Assembly (NCBI GenBank): GCA_007118075.1
Contig: SKSH01000043.1
Location: 1 to 5,988, forward strand
Length of the DNA stretch: 5,988 bases
Direction of reading: 5' to 3'
From: Halobacteriales archaeon
GTDB lineage: Archaea; Halobacteriota; Halobacteria; Halobacteriales; SKSH01
Shown here: positions 4,396-5,988 of the stretch, in pieces
Layout: each line of letters opens with the position of its first letter
Numbering within the stretch: position 1 is the stretch's first letter
Notes under the pieces: model-generated
What the model saw: the letters and a program-made list of their open reading frames with translations, nothing else
Databases searched by the model: none
What the model was told of the DNA's origin: nothing
Made by a program: the position numbers and the translations under genes

Positions 4396-4527
4396 CTACG
4401 CATCCAAGGGAACTGACCACCAGCGTGTTTCTCCTACAGGGTCGTCTGTGAACTCGACGGCGTCGGTCAAGACAGGAAGGATAACTCGAAGGTAACCATC
4501 TAGCTGACCTTCACAAACGTCATACAT
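4396..4527 (-). CDS. Doubtful small ORF, 43 aa
   Basis: Not recognised. From ATG 4527 the product is acidic and ends FTDDPVGETRWWSVPLDA, which looks protein-like (paired Trp, acidic cluster) and comes after a hydrophobic stretch, YLRVILPVLTDAVEF, that could be an amphipathic helix or strand. An in-frame TTG at 4578 would make it 60 residues. Against it: the first half uses many A/T-ending codons unlike its neighbours, there is no Shine-Dalgarno or good TATA box, and its 5' part occupies the space where the trxB promoter should be. It ends in TAG (4398-4396), 14 bp before the membrane-gene TATA element. It could be a real small haloarchaeal protein, a remnant, or chance. Confidence 0.35.
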   Translation of the reverse strand: MYDVCEGQLDGYLRVILPVLTDAVEFTDDPVGETRWWSVPLDA

Positions 4528-4569
4528 CGAGGGTGCCAATCCACCGGTAGGATGTACACGCGAACAACC

Positions 4570-4575
4570 GAGGTG
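4570..4575 (+). promoter_or_regulatory. trxB: Shine-Dalgarno GAGGTG deciding the trxB start
   Basis: GAGGTG is complementary to the 16S rRNA 3' end. It ends 8 nt before ATG 4584, a normal spacing, but only 2 nt before ATG 4578. This favours the second ATG. It also implies a leadered transcript; ACAAACGT followed by CATACAT (4514-4527) is a weak candidate promoter with a start near 4550. Confidence 0.55.
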
Positions 4576-4583
4576 CAATGTCG

Positions 4584-5630
4584 ATGAGCGATGGTGTCGA
4601 GCATCACCGCCTGGTCATCGCCGGATCTGGCATCGCTGGATTGACCGCCGCTATCTATGGTGCACGTGCCAACAACGAACCGCTCGTCCTCGAGGGGGAT
4701 GAACCCGGTGGACAGCTCACCCTGACGACCGAGGTCGACAACTATCCAGGGTTCCCAGAGGGAATCTCCGGACCAGACCTCATCCAGCGCATGAAGCAAC
4801 AGGCCGAGCGATTCGGTGCAGAGATCCGTCATGGCATCGTCGAGGACCTCGACGTGAGCCTACGGCCGTTCACCCTCACCCTCAATTCGGGCGATGAGAT
4901 CACCGCGGATGCGGTTATCGCCGCGAGTGGCGCGAGTGCTCGAACACTGGGTGTCCCCGGTGAGGATGAGCTGATGGGATATGGTGTCTCGACGTGTGCA
5001 ACGTGTGATGGCGCCTTCTTCCGTGATGAAGACATGCTCGTCGTCGGCGGGGGCGATGCCGCCATGGAGGAGGCAAACTTCCTCACCAGATTCGCCAACA
5101 AGGTCATCCTCGCCCATCGGCGTGAGGAGTTCAGAGCCGAGGCATGGTGGGTGGATCGGACTCGAGAGAAGGAGGCCGACGGTGACATCGAGATCCGCAA
5201 GAACACCGAACTCCTCGAGATTCACGGGTCACCAGAAGGTGGAATCGACCACGTCACCCTGGCACATCATCCCGAGGGACATCCCACAGCGAAGCTCGAC
5301 GACCCCGAGACCGAGGTGTATGACCTCGAGGTAGGAGCTGTCTTCCTCGCCATCGGCCACACCCCGAACACTGGGTACCTCGAGGGTACCGGTGTCGAGC
5401 TTGATGACACGGGATACATCATCACCGAAGGTGGCCGAGGGGCAGACCAGACCGCCACCGGAATCGATGGTCTCTACGCCGCCGGTGACGTTGTCGACCA
5501 TCATTATCAACAGGCTATCACGGCCGGTGGCCTAGGCTGCATGGCTGCATTGGATGCCGATGAGTATCTTGAGACGCATGTGAAACGGGAGACCGAAGCC
5601 GCCGAGACCGCTGACGCAGCCGGCGACTGA
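4584..5630 (+). CDS. trxB: Thioredoxin-disulfide reductase (TrxB)
   Basis: Flavoenzyme that uses NAD(P)H to reduce thioredoxin in the cytoplasm. 348 residues from ATG 4584; ATG 4578 would add MS. Numbering from 4584: FAD site GSGIAG (14-19), then EPGGQL and EVDNYPGFPEG; redox disulfide CATC (Cys138, Cys141) in STCATCDGAFFRDED; nucleotide site VVGGGDAAMEEA (153-164) with HRREEFRAE (178-186), whose arginines in the family favour NADPH; second FAD motif AAGDVVDHHYQQAITAGGLGC (299-319). The last 20 residues are an Ala/Glu/Asp-rich tail typical of halophiles. All catalytic residues are present. Start chosen from the Shine-Dalgarno spacing and the MSDG N-terminus common in haloarchaea. Some haloarchaea carry several TrxB-like paralogues, so the partner thioredoxin is not known. 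Convergent with the kinase fragment, 18 bp apart. Confidence 0.95.
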   Translation: MSDGVEHHRLVIAGSGIAGLTAAIYGARANNEPLVLEGDEPGGQLTLTTEVDNYPGFPEGISGPDLIQRMKQQAERFGAEIRHGIVEDLDVSLRPFTLTLNSGDEITADAVIAASGASARTLGVPGEDELMGYGVSTCATCDGAFFRDEDMLVVGGGDAAMEEANFLTRFANKVILAHRREEFRAEAWWVDRTREKEADGDIEIRKNTELLEIHGSPEGGIDHVTLAHHPEGHPTAKLDDPETEVYDLEVGAVFLAIGHTPNTGYLEGTGVELDDTGYIITEGGRGADQTATGIDGLYAAGDVVDHHYQQAITAGGLGCMAALDADEYLETHVKRETEAAETADAAGD

Positions 5631-5648
5631 TTCATCAACCAAGAGCGA

Positions 5649-5900
5649 TTATTGTGCAGGACCCGGGAGGCGAATCGTGAGTCTCGTTCCCCTCGGCGTT
5701 CTGTCTTCGATTGTGAGCTCACCACCGAACTTGGTCACCAGCCAGTCGATGATCCACATCCCAATACCGGTCCCATGTTCAAGTGCTGTCTCAGCACCGG
5801 TTTCGAGCATTTGCCGTTGATCTTGTGGGATGCCAGGACCGTCGTCTCGGATGACGAAAACGATCTCCTCAGCCCCTGATGAATCGGTATCCATTGTCAC
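5649..5900 (-). CDS. Histidine kinase C-terminal ATP-binding (HATPase_c) fragment, 83 aa
   Basis: C-terminal half of a sensor kinase ATPase domain. IRDDGPGIP (17-25) is the G1 box (DxGxG), EHGTGIGMW (41-49) the G2 box (GxGxG), and GGELTIED with GTRLTIRLP (71-79) the closing strands. Missing are the N-box (NxxxNAxxH), the dimerisation domain with the phospho-His and any sensor. GTG 5900 or ATG 5894 are only formal starts: the frame stays open to 5936 and that part, RTVTAVTVEVT, reads as the usual strand before the G1 box, then meets TGA at 5939-5937. No N-box precedes it in this frame. In the neighbouring frame LVTSITYGHG (5943-5914) loosely recalls an N-box, so a frameshift may separate the two parts. 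Either a broken kinase, a sequencing frameshift, or a remnant; the rest would lie past the right edge. Confidence 0.7.
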   Translation of the reverse strand: MTMDTDSSGAEEIVFVIRDDGPGIPQDQRQMLETGAETALEHGTGIGMWIIDWLVTKFGGELTIEDRTPRGTRLTIRLPGPAQ

Positions 5901-5988
5901 CTCAACCGTGACGGCCGTGACCGTACGTGATCGAGGTCACCAGGAAACGGCTACAGTACCTTGCAGATCGATCCACCGAGTCGGTACC

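Noticed and set aside
4500..4832. Minus-strand ORF of 110 codons spanning the trxB start
   Set aside because: Mostly opposite trxB codons; no motif or promoter supports it.
4829..5225. Two minus-strand ORFs of 121-125 codons inside trxB
   Set aside because: Antisense shadows of a firmly identified gene with no start signals.
1..5988. CRISPR array, tRNA, rRNA, insertion sequence or attachment site
   Set aside because: No regularly spaced repeats, cloverleaf-like sequence, transposase or integrase motifs, or long terminal repeats were seen on either strand.

Overview
The window is haloarchaeal (class Halobacteria). Acidic proteins, GC-rich third codon positions, an archaeal TFB, an aIF2-beta, several small archaea-only families (UPF0212, UPF0058, DUF357) and a TrxB with the halophile-type sequence all point there. 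Several genes have a TATA-like element about 26-33 nt from the start codon, which suggests leaderless or very short-leader mRNAs. CTAG is rare (four found by eye in 6 kb), as in many haloarchaea. The species is not identifiable from this sequence.

Layout. 1-385 (-): 5' part of an OGG1-type 8-oxoguanine DNA glycosylase that runs off the left edge. 432-881 (+): a UPF0212/DUF555 gene read divergently from it, split by one in-frame TAG at codon 72. 932-1168 (-): a UPF0058 protein. 1169-1337: a divergent control region with several perfect inverted repeats. 1338-1742 (+): aIF2-beta. 1739-1921 (-): a small double-CxxC zinc protein whose stop codon shares one CTAG with the aIF2-beta stop. 1997-2968 (-): TFB, with a clear TATA box and a hairpin-capable leader. 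3128-3397 (-): DUF357 protein. 3398-3558: gene-free. 3559-4335 (-): unrecognised eight-helix membrane protein. 4396-4527 (-): doubtful 43-residue ORF. 4584-5630 (+): thioredoxin reductase. 5649-5900 (-): C-terminal ATP-binding piece of a histidine kinase, lacking its N-terminal parts and possibly frameshifted.

The left two thirds is mainly an information-processing neighbourhood: DNA repair, translation initiation, transcription initiation, and small conserved proteins of unknown role. The right third is redox (TrxB), a membrane protein and a signalling fragment. I see no CRISPR array, tRNA, rRNA, insertion sequence or phage gene. No wholly new system is evident. The points most worth following are the amber codon in UPF0212, the TFB leader hairpin, the palindrome cluster before aIF2-beta, and the broken kinase.
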